Shown piece after piece: positions 9,122 through 17,071 of a stretch of 64,000 bases of DNA. Below the pieces are notes generated by a model. That model was not told the origin of the DNA. It did not search any database and worked only from the letters and a program-made list of their open reading frames with translations. The DNA lies in contig CAWAWR010000027.1 of NCBI GenBank assembly GCA_963785745.1, forward strand, positions 62,001 through 126,000. Reading direction: 5' to 3'. The DNA is from VAZQ01 sp963785745 (GTDB lineage: Bacteria; Pseudomonadota; Alphaproteobacteria; Rhizobiales; Xanthobacteraceae). Made by a program: the position numbers and the translations under genes. Every line of letters begins with the position of its first letter. Position 1 is the stretch's first letter.

Positions 9122-9157
9122 GCCGCCACGTTGCGCGAACAACGTGGCGGCCTTTTT
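9122..9157 (+). terminator. strong rho-independent terminator
   Basis: A perfect 12-bp GC-rich stem, GCCGCCACGTTG / CAACGTGGCGGC, with a 6-nt CGCGAA loop, followed by CTTTTT. It lies 157 bp beyond the acyl-CoA dehydrogenase stop, downstream of two palindromes. It could therefore end that transcript or an independent small RNA. Confidence 0.75.
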
Positions 9158-9321
9158 CGTCGATGCGCGGCCGGCCGATCGTTGCGATTGCAATTGCTGA
9201 ACGTCCGTTGATCCTTGGCTGAACATCCGTTGATCTAGATTGCAAAAACATAATTTGCCTCGCCACTCATCCGCCGGAGCGGATGGCTTAGATCGACGTT
9301 GATCCCCAGTGAGGGGACAAC

Positions 9322-9612
9322 ATGAGCGAGGAAACCAAAATGCGTGTTATGACCAGCCGCGCAATCGCTGTTGCTGCTGCGGCCGCGATTGCACTGACTG
9401 CCGCGACCCTGCCGGCCAGCGCCGGCGGTGGCTATCACCACCGCAACAATGACGCCGCGGCGGCCGCCGCCGTCATCGGAATCTTCGGCACCATGGCGGC
9501 CATCATTGCGGCCAGCCAGCACCGCCGGTCGCACCAGCACTATCACCCGGGCGTGGTCGATCGCGGCCACTGGAACGGCCACCGCCACTACCGCCATCAC
9601 CATCACCGCTAA
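9322..9612 (+). CDS. small exported His-rich protein of unknown function
   Basis: A 96-residue protein. The N-terminus has a Sec signal peptide (basic start, Ala-rich core, cleavage near LPASA-GG). A short hydrophobic stretch follows (AAAVIGIFGTMAAIIAA) and the tail is rich in His, Arg and Tyr (HRHYRHHHHR at the end). The tail suggests metal or acid binding, but no family is recognised. The start at 9322 has GAGGGG 6 bp upstream; the ATG at 9340 (MRVMTSRAIAV) is also possible, with GAGG before it. The gene is followed by its own terminator, so it is probably monocistronic. Confidence 0.65.
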   Translation: MSEETKMRVMTSRAIAVAAAAAIALTAATLPASAGGGYHHRNNDAAAAAAVIGIFGTMAAIIAASQHRRSHQHYHPGVVDRGHWNGHRHYRHHHHR

Positions 9613-9630
9613 GTGATGTTGCGTTGCGTC

Positions 9631-9667
9631 GGCCGGCGCCGCCCGTGGGCAGCGCCGGCCTTTATTT
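9631..9667 (+). terminator. terminator after the His-rich protein gene
   Basis: A 9-bp stem GGCCGGCGC (9631-9639) / GCGCCGGCC (9652-9660) with a 12-nt loop, followed by TTTATTT. Confidence 0.7.
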
Positions 9668-9718
9668 CGCCGCGCGCGTTAACACTCTTTGTTTTTCTTC
9701 AGGCTATCCTGTTCGCCC

Positions 9719-10096
9719 ATGAGCGATTCGCTTGAGCAACTCTATGCGGCGGTCATCGCCGCCAAGGACGCCGATCCCGCCACCTCGCGGACGGCCAAGC
9801 TCCTGCGCGCCGGCCGCGCCAAGATGGCGAAGAAGCTCGTCGAGGAGGCGGCCGAGGTCGTGATCGACGCCATGACCGGCCAGAACGAGGCGGTGGTCAA
9901 GGAAAGCGCCGACCTGATCTACAATCTGGTCGTGCTGTGGGTCGGGGCCGGGATCGAGCCGAAGCATGTCTGGGCCGAGATGAACCGGCGCGAGCGGATG
10001 TTCGGCATCGCCGAGAAGGTGCCGAAGCGCTCGGCGGCGTTCGCACGGCGCAAGGTCGTCACGCTGGCCGGCGCCCGCGCCCGCAAGCAGCGCTAA
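9719..10096 (+). CDS. hisE: phosphoribosyl-ATP diphosphatase (HisE family)
   Basis: Catalyses the second step of histidine synthesis, hydrolysing phosphoribosyl-ATP to phosphoribosyl-AMP. At 125 residues it shows the MazG-like helical fold of the family: SRTAKLLRAGRAKMAKKLVEEAAEVVIDA, where EEAAE supplies the metal-binding acidic residues, then ESADLIYNLVVLW. It is somewhat longer than a typical HisE of about 105 residues because of a basic tail (ARRKVVTLAGARARKQR). No other his gene is adjacent, so it is outside a his operon and may be a second copy. The start at 9719 begins MSDSLEQLY. Confidence 0.85.
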   Translation: MSDSLEQLYAAVIAAKDADPATSRTAKLLRAGRAKMAKKLVEEAAEVVIDAMTGQNEAVVKESADLIYNLVVLWVGAGIEPKHVWAEMNRRERMFGIAEKVPKRSAAFARRKVVTLAGARARKQR

Positions 10097-10150
10097 CACT
10101 CGCAATCGTCGACGATTGAATCCTGCCAGTGCGGCGGACACTGCTCGGCT

Positions 10151-10191
10151 CCCTCTCCCCAAGGGGGAGAGGGCGGGGGTGAGGGGGTTAC
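10151..10191. repeat. CTCTCCCC...GGGGAGAG intergenic hairpin
   Basis: The CCCTCTCCCC / GGGGGAGAGGG hairpin followed by a G-rich GGGGGTGAGGGGG tract resembles a repeat often seen between rhizobial genes. It lies between hisE and the YqaA-like gene. No T-tract follows, so I do not call it a terminator. Confidence 0.45.
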
Positions 10192-10271
10192 TGCGCGATC
10201 GACAGAGGTGAGCCTCGCGCTTGTTGCGCCGTCATGGACATTCCCGGCCCGCGCCGCTAAGCAAGCGCCCG

Positions 10272-10853
10272 ATGCTGAGGAAAATGTACGGCTGGTGCGT
10301 CGCTGCGGCGGGCAAACCCCATGCGACGTGGACCCTGGGCACGGTCTCATTCGTCGAGAGCTCGTTCTTTCCAATTCCGCCCGATGCCATGCTGCTCCCA
10401 ATGTCGCTGGCGCGGCCCGACCGGGCCTACTACTTCGCGATGGTCTGTACGCTGACGTCGGTGGCGGGCGGGATCCTCGGCTATGCGATCGGCTATTTTC
10501 TCTACGAGTCGCTCGGGCTGTGGCTGATGCAGCTTTACGGCTACGGCGCCAAGATCGAGTGGTTCCAGCAGCAGTACCGCGAATGGGGCGCGTGGTTTAT
10601 CCTGATCAAGGGCCTGACGCCGATCCCCTACAAGCTCGTGACCATCGTGTCGGGCTTTGCCCACTACCCGATCCTGCCGTTCATCTTTTTGTCGCTCGTC
10701 ACGCGCGGCCTGCGCTTCTTCGCCGTGGCGTTCGTGTGCCACCGCTACGGCGATCGCGCACGCGAGATCATCGAGAAGCGTCTCGAGCTGTGGGCCACCA
10801 TCTTCGCAATCGTGCTGGTTGTAGGAATTGTCGGCGCGATCTATCTGTTCTGA
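10272..10853 (+). CDS. YqaA/DedA-family (VTT domain) inner-membrane protein
   Basis: A polytopic membrane protein of about 193 residues from the SNARE-associated/VTT superfamily. Visible features are FVESSFFPIPPDAMLLPMSLA (re-entrant loop with the conserved Pro pair), the glycine-rich helix GGILGYAIGYFLY, KGLTPIPYKLVTIVSGFA (second re-entrant loop with the conserved basic residue), and a final helix ending VVGIVGAIYLF. Relatives are linked to membrane lipid or undecaprenyl-phosphate flipping and to membrane energetics. The start at 10272 was chosen for the typical short N-terminus; the upstream TTG at 10221 would add a basic stretch not expected in the family. No strong ribosome-binding site is visible. 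Confidence 0.82.
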   Translation: MLRKMYGWCVAAAGKPHATWTLGTVSFVESSFFPIPPDAMLLPMSLARPDRAYYFAMVCTLTSVAGGILGYAIGYFLYESLGLWLMQLYGYGAKIEWFQQQYREWGAWFILIKGLTPIPYKLVTIVSGFAHYPILPFIFLSLVTRGLRFFAVAFVCHRYGDRAREIIEKRLELWATIFAIVLVVGIVGAIYLF

Positions 10854-10991
10854 GGGTTCCGCGAGTATGGTCGCAAAGGGAATCTCATTTTCGCCACGGG
10901 CCCGGCGTATCCCAGGTTGTGGAACAGAGGTGGCGCGCCGGGGCGCGTCAGGCCAATGTCCTTGTTTCGAAGCAGGCGGCGCAGCTCTGAG

Positions 10992-11534
10992 ATGGATTCC
11001 GCGGCGATGATCGGCCGGATGCGCTTGTCCGCGGCCGCGCTCGCATGCAGCCTGATCGTGGCGGCGTCGGCGCAGGCGCAGCAGCAACAGCAGTTCCAGG
11101 GGCCCGCAGCCACGCCGCCGCCGGCACCTCCCGCCGCCGAGGAGCCGCCGCCGAGCACGCGGCCCGGCTTCTTCGATGCCGTCGGCCGCTGGTTCGGCAA
11201 TTCAAAAGCGGCGGTCGATTCCCAGCTCAAGAGCACGCAGGAGACGATCGGCACCTTCGGCAACCGGGCCAAGGATGCCGCCGGCGGTGTTGCCGCCATC
11301 CCGGGCACGCGGGTCATCACCGGCCGTGAGCGCTGTCCGCCGGCGTCCAATGGCGCGCCTGACTGCGACCGGGGCGTCGAGGCATTGTGCCGCACCAAGG
11401 GCTTCCAGTCCGGCCGCACGCTTGAAGTGACCTCGGCGCATCGCTGTTCGGTCCGAGGTTTGATTTCCGGGCGCGCGCAGAAGGAAGGCCCGTGCCCGGT
11501 CGAGACCTACGTCATCCGCGCCGTCTGCCAGTAG
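10992..11534 (+). CDS. exported protein of unknown function, Cys-rich C-terminal half
   Basis: About 180 residues. A signal peptide (RLSAAALACSLIVAASAQA-Q) leads into a Gln- and Pro-rich linker, then an amphipathic stretch (DAVGRWFGNSKAAVDSQL). The C-terminal domain has six Cys (RERCPPASNGAPDCDRG, ALCRTKGF, SAHRCSVRG, GPCPVET, RAVCQ) that could form three disulfides in the periplasm. No family is recognised. The start at 10992 keeps the signal peptide near the N-terminus; ATGs at 10956 and 11007 are alternatives. The gene lies 104 bp before a substrate-binding protein gene. Confidence 0.65.
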   Translation: MDSAAMIGRMRLSAAALACSLIVAASAQAQQQQQFQGPAATPPPAPPAAEEPPPSTRPGFFDAVGRWFGNSKAAVDSQLKSTQETIGTFGNRAKDAAGGVAAIPGTRVITGRERCPPASNGAPDCDRGVEALCRTKGFQSGRTLEVTSAHRCSVRGLISGRAQKEGPCPVETYVIRAVCQ

Positions 11535-11638
11535 CTCGCCGGACCCGGGTCGTCGCGCGCGCGAGCCTTGACGGCGTGCGCCGCTTTGGATTGTGCTAGC
11601 CCTTCGACATCAGAACGAAAACCGCCGGGGAGGCCAGG

Positions 11639-12631
11639 ATGGGATTGACGGCAGCGGGCAAGCTTGTGATCGCGGCGGCGGCCGTTGCGGCCGCGTCGCT
11701 CGGGACGGGCATGGGCGCCCACGCGCAGGACAAGCTCAAGGTCATCGTTTTCCCGGGCCTGTCGAACCTCGCGCAGTTCGCGGCCGAGGCACAGGGCTTC
11801 TACAAGAAGCGCAATCTCGCGGTCGAGGTGATCTACACGCCCAATTCCGACGAGCTGCGCAAAGGACTTGCCGAAGGCCGCTACGACATCGCGCACGGCG
11901 GCGTCGACAATGCGGTGGCGCAGGTCGAGAACGACAAGACCGATCTGTTCATCTTCATGGGCGGCAACTCAGGCCTCAACAGCCTGTTCGTGCAGCCCGA
12001 GATCAAATCCTACGAACAGCTCCGCGGCACCACCATGGCGGTCGACGCGCCGAACACGGCGTTCGCGCTGCTGCTCTACAAGATGCTCGACGTGAAGGGC
12101 ATCAAGCGCAGCGACTACAAGGTTGCGCCGGTCGGCGCGACGCATCTGCGTCTCGCGGCGATGCTGAAGGACAAGACCTATTCGGCGGCGATGCTGTCGC
12201 CGCCCGGTTCGATCCAGGCGGCGAAGGCCGGCTTGAAGGATCTCGGATCGGCGGTCAGCGTCGTCGGCCCGTATCAGTCGGACGGCGGCTGGGTGCTGCG
12301 CTCCTGGGGCAAGGCCAATGCCGACACGCTCAATCGCTACATCCAGGCGAATATCGAGGGCATCCGCTGGGCGCTCAATCCCGCCAATCGCGCCGCGCTG
12401 ACAACCGTCGTCGCTGCGCGGCTGAAGCTGCCGCCCGAGGTGGTCGCGGAATCGCTCAAGGTCGCCGACGATCAGAAGGGTTTCGCCACCGACGCGCGCT
12501 TCGATACCGAAGGCTTCCGCAATGTGCTCAAGCTGCGCGCCGACATGCTCGGCACCTGGGGCGGCACGCCGCCGGCGCCGGACAAATATCTCGACCTCTC
12601 CTATTACGACCGCGCGCTGAAGGGACTGTAG
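11639..12631 (+). CDS. ABC transporter substrate-binding protein (NMT1/THI5-like)
   Basis: 330 residues. The signal peptide (GKLVIAAAAVAAASLGTGMGAHA-Q) precedes a periplasmic binding domain with the family pattern: FAAEAQGFYKKRNLAVEV, a 'GRYDIAHGGVDNAVAQV' segment and LRGTTMAVDAPNTAFALLLYK. The start at 11639 follows GGAGGCCAGG. No permease or ATPase genes adjoin it. It is a second orphan binding protein, not obviously a duplicate of the one at 979-2025. The ligand cannot be assigned. Confidence 0.82.
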   Translation: MGLTAAGKLVIAAAAVAAASLGTGMGAHAQDKLKVIVFPGLSNLAQFAAEAQGFYKKRNLAVEVIYTPNSDELRKGLAEGRYDIAHGGVDNAVAQVENDKTDLFIFMGGNSGLNSLFVQPEIKSYEQLRGTTMAVDAPNTAFALLLYKMLDVKGIKRSDYKVAPVGATHLRLAAMLKDKTYSAAMLSPPGSIQAAKAGLKDLGSAVSVVGPYQSDGGWVLRSWGKANADTLNRYIQANIEGIRWALNPANRAALTTVVAARLKLPPEVVAESLKVADDQKGFATDARFDTEGFRNVLKLRADMLGTWGGTPPAPDKYLDLSYYDRALKGL

Positions 12632-12675
12632 GCAGCACGCGCGTCGGCGCGATGAAGGTGAGCTAGAAAAGCGCG

Positions 12676-14592
12676 CTATTGCACTCGGTCCAGCATGGCG
12701 CGAATGCGGGTGGCAAGTTGCGCCTGACCGACGGGCTTTTGGAGGAGGTCAACCCCTTCATCGAGCCGTCCCTGGTGGACGACGGCATTTCTGGAATAGC
12801 CGGTCATGTAGAGGACGTGCAGTCCGGGCCGCAGGGCTTGCGCGCGTTTGCCCAATTCCCTGCCGTTGAGGCCGGGCATGACGATGTCGGTGAGCAACAA
12901 GTCGACGCGCTTTTCATCCTGCAACAGGACCGTCAGCGCACCCTGAGCGTTCGTCGTGACAATGACCTTGTAGTTGAGGCCGCGAAGCAGCTCCGCAAGG
13001 TAGGTTCGCAAGCTGCTGTCGTCTTCCACAAGCAGGATCGTTTCGCCGCTCTCGCCTTCTGCGGCGAGTTCGTCGTCTTCGGGCTCCGGCTCCACCGCCT
13101 CGCCGACAAGGCGCGGAAAGTACAGTTTGACCGTCGTGCCTTGATTGACCTCGCTGTAGATTTTGATGTGACCGCCCGATTGCTTCACGAAGCCATACAC
13201 CTGACTCAAGCCGAGGCCGGTACCTTGTCCAGCTTCCTTCGTCGTGAAGAATGGCTCAAACGCGTGGGCAACGATGTCCGGCGACATTCCCGCACCTGTG
13301 TCTGAGATGCAGATGGCGACATACTGCCCGGGAGCAAGCTCCGGGCTCGCGCGGGTGTACTGCTCGTCCGCGAACACGTTGGCAGCCTCCACGGTCAGTT
13401 TTCCGCCGTCGGGCATTGCATCGCGCGCGTTGATCGCGAGATTGACCAGCGCCAATTCCAATTGGTTGGGGTCGGCTTCGATCCGCCAAAGCCCGGCGCC
13501 ACCAATGGCCTCGATCTCGATCGTTTCACCCAGCGACCTTTGCAGGAAATCCACCGCGCCGGTAACGAACTTGTTGACCTCGATGGGCTTTGGATCGAGC
13601 GGCTGACGCCGTGAAAATGCCAGCAATCGGCTCGTCAGAGCGGAGGCGCGCTGTGCGCCACGCAGCGCATTGTTCAGGGCGCGTTGGAGGCTACCGGAAG
13701 GTGGCAGTTGCTTGGTCTGGCGCTGCGCCGTTTCAAGGTTGCCCAATACGATCATCATCAGATTGTTGAAATCGTGCGCAATGCCGCCGCTGAGCTGCCC
13801 GATCGCTTCCATTTTCTGCGCGGCGGCAAGCTGCTCCTGGGTCTCCTTGAGCCTGCGTTGCGATTCAACTCTTTCCGTAATATCGCGCGTGACCTTGGCA
13901 AAGCCGACAAGTGCGCGATTGTCGTCATAGATCGGGTCGATGATGACGAGTGCCCAGAACCGGCTTCCATCCTTGCGGACTCGCCAGCCTTCAGCTTCGT
14001 AGCGGCCGTCACGAGTCGCTCTTTCGAGTGCCTGTTGCGGCAGGCCGGAATTCCGGTCTTCTTCCGTATAGAAGCGGCTGAAATGCGCGCCAATTATTTC
14101 GTCCGGAGTGTAACCCTTGATGCGTTGCGCGCCGACGTTCCAGGTAGCGACGACACCATTCGGGTCGAGCTGATAGATCGCATAGTCGACCACCGCCTCG
14201 ACGAGACGGCGGTAGCGCCGCTCGCTTTCCAGCAGGCCTTGCTCCGCTTCTTGCCGCTCGGTGATATCGCGCGTGACCTTGGCGAACCCGATGATCGTCC
14301 CCTGGCCGTCTCGAATAACGTCGATGACAACCGTCGCCCAGAACTGGCTCCCATCCTTGCGAACGCGCCAGCCGTCGGCGGAAAATCGGCCCGTGCGCTT
14401 CGCCGTGGCCAGGGCGCGCTGGGGTACGCCGGCCTTTTGATCCTCGGGCGTATAGAAACGGCTGAAGTTGTGACCGATGATCTCCGCCGGCGCGTAACCT
14501 TTGAGCCGCGCTGCACCCGAATTCCAGGTCAACACCCGGCCGTCCGGGTCGAGCATGTAGATGGCGTAGTCGACAACCGCATCGATCAGCAA
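12676..14592 (-). CDS. PAS-PAS hybrid sensor histidine kinase with receiver domain
   Basis: A soluble two-component hybrid kinase of 638 residues with no membrane segment. PAS1 is at about 1-115 and PAS2 at about 125-242, and these are near repeats of one another (DYAIYMLDPDGRV / DYAIYQLDPNGVV). HisKA carries the phospho-acceptor His273 in GGIAHDFNNLM. HATPase_c is at about 370-490 (DTGAGMSPDIVAHAFEPFF). The C-terminal receiver at about 515-635 has LLTDIVMPGLNG around the phospho-Asp. The only start in frame is a TTG at 14592. Homologous PAS sequence begins several codons earlier (ETLDYQ), and the frame upstream to a TAA near 14657 has no ATG or GTG. The true start may be a rare codon, or the 5' end may be damaged. 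Confidence 0.88.
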   Translation of the reverse strand: MLIDAVVDYAIYMLDPDGRVLTWNSGAARLKGYAPAEIIGHNFSRFYTPEDQKAGVPQRALATAKRTGRFSADGWRVRKDGSQFWATVVIDVIRDGQGTIIGFAKVTRDITERQEAEQGLLESERRYRRLVEAVVDYAIYQLDPNGVVATWNVGAQRIKGYTPDEIIGAHFSRFYTEEDRNSGLPQQALERATRDGRYEAEGWRVRKDGSRFWALVIIDPIYDDNRALVGFAKVTRDITERVESQRRLKETQEQLAAAQKMEAIGQLSGGIAHDFNNLMMIVLGNLETAQRQTKQLPPSGSLQRALNNALRGAQRASALTSRLLAFSRRQPLDPKPIEVNKFVTGAVDFLQRSLGETIEIEAIGGAGLWRIEADPNQLELALVNLAINARDAMPDGGKLTVEAANVFADEQYTRASPELAPGQYVAICISDTGAGMSPDIVAHAFEPFFTTKEAGQGTGLGLSQVYGFVKQSGGHIKIYSEVNQGTTVKLYFPRLVGEAVEPEPEDDELAAEGESGETILLVEDDSSLRTYLAELLRGLNYKVIVTTNAQGALTVLLQDEKRVDLLLTDIVMPGLNGRELGKRAQALRPGLHVLYMTGYSRNAVVHQGRLDEGVDLLQKPVGQAQLATRIRAMLDRVQ

Positions 14593-14852
14593 TTGGTAGT
14601 CGAGAGTTTCGGCCTCGACGCTACGAATTCGAACTCGGCACAGAAACCCCTTTTATGGCGATGTTCCAACCCGGGCGGTGCTCGAAAGTTCCAGGTGCGG
14701 GGGTTTGGCCCTCTTGCCCCATCGCCAGCCCGGAGGGGACGCCGCTGAAAGTACCAGAACCCGTCTGGGTTGGGCGCGATATCAAATGGATTGAGGGCTT
14801 GGGGCGCCCAATTCGGCCCCCGGCCGGATAGACGCCGCGTCCGGTGACCGGA

Positions 14853-15968
14853 TCAGCCGCGCCGCGTCAGCGCCAGCGCCAGCATCCCGATCAGTCCGGC
14901 GAGCGACGGCATCAGCGCAAGGCCGAGCGCGCGCAGCCGCGCGATATCGTCCGGCGCCGGGTTGAGCGCGCCGGCACTGAGCCAGACCACCGTCTGCGAT
15001 GCGGTCGTCGCCTGCGGATCGGCCAGGGCGACCGCCGGCAGCGCCGCCAGTTTCGTTTGGACGTCGCGCAGCTCCGCGTCGACCGTGTCGCGCCGCTCGG
15101 CGGCGGCGCGTGCCTGCCGCAGTTCGAGCACCGTCGCGCAGGCCCGCGCTGAGGTTGGACGCGTCACGTCGCGGCAGCCGTCGGTGGCTTTCCACACCCA
15201 CTGCGCTTCCGGTTGCGCCTTCTGCAGCTCGACGTCGATCGCGGCGACCGGGCGCATTTCGGAGATGCCGGCGCGTTCGTGCCGAAGCCGGTCGATGCGC
15301 TCGGTCAACAGTGCGCTGTCGTTCGCGATCCTGGCGCGGCCCGCGACCGCATCGCCGATGTTGGTGGAGGCGAAGCCCATGGCGGCGAGCAGCGTCATCG
15401 CGAGCACGGCGAGCCAGATCGTCCAGGCCGAACCGGCGGCCAGGATCGACCGCCGGTGCCAAAGCTGGACGCCCACCGACGGCAGCACGACCGCGAGCAG
15501 ATCGACCGCAAGGCCGATTGCGGCCAGCAGCGCGGCTGCTTCCGCGGTCTGGCCGAACGACGCGGCAAAGCGCGCGTTCATGACCAGGCCGACCGCCGTC
15601 AATCCGAGCGCCGTCAGGAACAGCACGCCGGCGGTGATGACGGCCATGGCCGAACGCGCCGTCTTCGGAGCGGGCGCACGGCCGGCGGCCGCGGTGCTGA
15701 AGGCGTGTCCGATCAGTTGGGTTGCGACTTCCCGCGACGACCGCGTGGGAGCCAGGATGACCTTGCCCCTGGCGCCGGAGAATTGTGCGATGTGCCCGGC
15801 CTCGACCCAGGCCGCGAGACGGCGGCGCAAGGTGACCAGCGGCCAGCCGAATTGCTGCGCCAGGTCGCCGAGACTCATTTCGACGCGGCCGTCGACATGG
15901 TCGCTCAGCCACATCAGCGCTTCGTCGTCATTGAACGAATGCAGCGCTACGACTTTTGCCCGAGCCAC
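14853..15968 (-). CDS. membrane protein of unknown function with N-terminal winged-helix-like region
   Basis: 371 residues. The first 75 resemble a winged helix (DLAQQFGWPLVTLRRRLAAW, then AGHIAQFSGARGKVILA). Then come three predicted membrane helices at about 108-130, 142-166 and 178-200. A charged, probably coiled-coil periplasmic or cytoplasmic segment with two Cys spans about 210-325 (TERIDRLRHERAGISEM, VLELRQARAAAERRDTVDAEL). A final helix lies at about 342-367. A cytoplasmic DNA-binding-like domain tethered to a membrane module would fit a one-component membrane sensor, but this is inference. It stands alone, with about 260 bp of gene-free DNA downstream and about 390 bp upstream. Confidence 0.7.
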   Translation of the reverse strand: MARAKVVALHSFNDDEALMWLSDHVDGRVEMSLGDLAQQFGWPLVTLRRRLAAWVEAGHIAQFSGARGKVILAPTRSSREVATQLIGHAFSTAAAGRAPAPKTARSAMAVITAGVLFLTALGLTAVGLVMNARFAASFGQTAEAAALLAAIGLAVDLLAVVLPSVGVQLWHRRSILAAGSAWTIWLAVLAMTLLAAMGFASTNIGDAVAGRARIANDSALLTERIDRLRHERAGISEMRPVAAIDVELQKAQPEAQWVWKATDGCRDVTRPTSARACATVLELRQARAAAERRDTVDAELRDVQTKLAALPAVALADPQATTASQTVVWLSAGALNPAPDDIARLRALGLALMPSLAGLIGMLALALTRRG

Positions 15969-16357
15969 GTCGGCCCCCCTCTGGATGACGACTCAAATCC
16001 CTCTACGAGGTCGACGGTCCCTCTTTACCGCCGCCCTCGACACGCACTGCCTAAGTGATTGATTCGCTGAATAAGTAACACAGACAGCCCGGCGCCCAAA
16101 ATGCGTCCCGGCGTGTTGTGCACATGCCGGGAGCCGGCGGCAAATCTTTTGGAAGCCCGCGAATGGGCTCGTCGCTCTGCTGCCGCCGCCGATTCAGGGC
16201 TATTGCAGCCCGCCCGCGCTGGCCGTGCCGGGTCAACCGACCCCGGTTCAATTCCGGGTCCGCGTTGCAGCGATTGATCAGCATCAAATACTGACGCAAT
16301 ATTTTACTCGCAGATCGTCATGGCCGAGGTGGAAACCCGCATTCCAGAGCAAGAGCG
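15969..16357. other. gene-free stretch with a tRNA T-arm-like hairpin
   Basis: No credible gene in 389 bp. The one notable feature is at 16242-16258: a CCCGG/CCGGG stem around TTCAATT, which matches the shape and consensus of a tRNA T-arm (5-bp stem, 7-nt TTCRANY-like loop). No matching acceptor stem, D-arm or anticodon arm was found upstream. It is either chance or a tRNA remnant. Confidence 0.35.
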
Positions 16358-17020
16358 ATGGCAAACGAGGCAAGCACACCGCGCAACCGTCTGCTCGATC
16401 CTGCTGATCGGATCTCCGAGGTTTTGTTCGGGCTGATCATGGTCCTGACCAGCACGAATACGCTCAGCGTCGTCAACGCGGGGCAGGCCGAAACGCGGAC
16501 GATGATCCTCGGTGCGCTTGGCTGCAACCTGGCGTGGGGCATCATCGATGCCGGAATGTATGTGATGGGTTGCCTTGCCGAGCGCGGGCGTGACCTTCGG
16601 ACGCTCCGAGCGGTCCAGCAGGCGGCCAGCCCTGACGAAGCGAGGCGCGCGATTGCAGACGCGCTGCCGGTGTCGCTGGCATCCGTTCTGTCGCCGGAAG
16701 AATTGGGATCGATGCAGCAGAAATTGCTTCGGCTTCCCGAGCCGCCGGCGCGTGCCAGCCTGACAAAAGACGATGCGCTCAGCGCTTTGGGTGTGTGCGT
16801 TTTGGTTTTCCTTTCAACGTTCCCCGTCGTCATGCCGTTCTTGTTCATCGGAGCGGCCCAGCCGGCGCTTCGGATTTCCAACGCTGTTGCGATCGCGATG
16901 CTGTTCCTGTGCGGGTATGCATTCGCGCGATGCACGGGACATCGTCCGTTGCCAACGGGGCTGGTGATGGTCGCCATTGGAAGCGCATTGACCGGCATTG
17001 CGATAGCGCTTGGCGGCTAA
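16358..17020 (+). CDS. VIT1/CCC1-like integral membrane protein
   Basis: 220 residues. The first helix includes FGLIMVLTSTNTLSV, close to the VIT/CCC1 consensus. Three further hydrophobic segments follow the cytoplasmic middle region (ALGVCVLVFLSTFPVVMPFLF, ISNAVAIAMLFLCGYAFA, GLVMVAIGSALTGIAIAL). VIT1/CCC1 proteins move Fe2+ or Mn2+ across membranes. The middle region (about 75-140) is helical and lacks clear metal-binding clusters, so transport is inferred from fold only. A remnant of a calcium/proton exchanger lies 51 bp downstream, so this may once have been a cation-transport pair. Confidence 0.65.
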   Translation: MANEASTPRNRLLDPADRISEVLFGLIMVLTSTNTLSVVNAGQAETRTMILGALGCNLAWGIIDAGMYVMGCLAERGRDLRTLRAVQQAASPDEARRAIADALPVSLASVLSPEELGSMQQKLLRLPEPPARASLTKDDALSALGVCVLVFLSTFPVVMPFLFIGAAQPALRISNAVAIAMLFLCGYAFARCTGHRPLPTGLVMVAIGSALTGIAIALGG

Positions 17021-17071
17021 AGGCCGGTTTGCCGCGGCGGAAGCCGTTGAAGTTGTCGGGAGGATGTGGGC

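Noticed and set aside
10151..10191. CTCCCC/GGGGAG hairpin as a terminator of hisE
   Set aside because: It is followed by a G-rich tract rather than T residues and resembles an intergenic repeat instead.
16051..16299. 82-codon minus-strand frame in the gap before the VIT1-like gene
   Set aside because: No ribosome-binding site, no hydrophobic or domain pattern, and basic residues typical of random high-GC frames.
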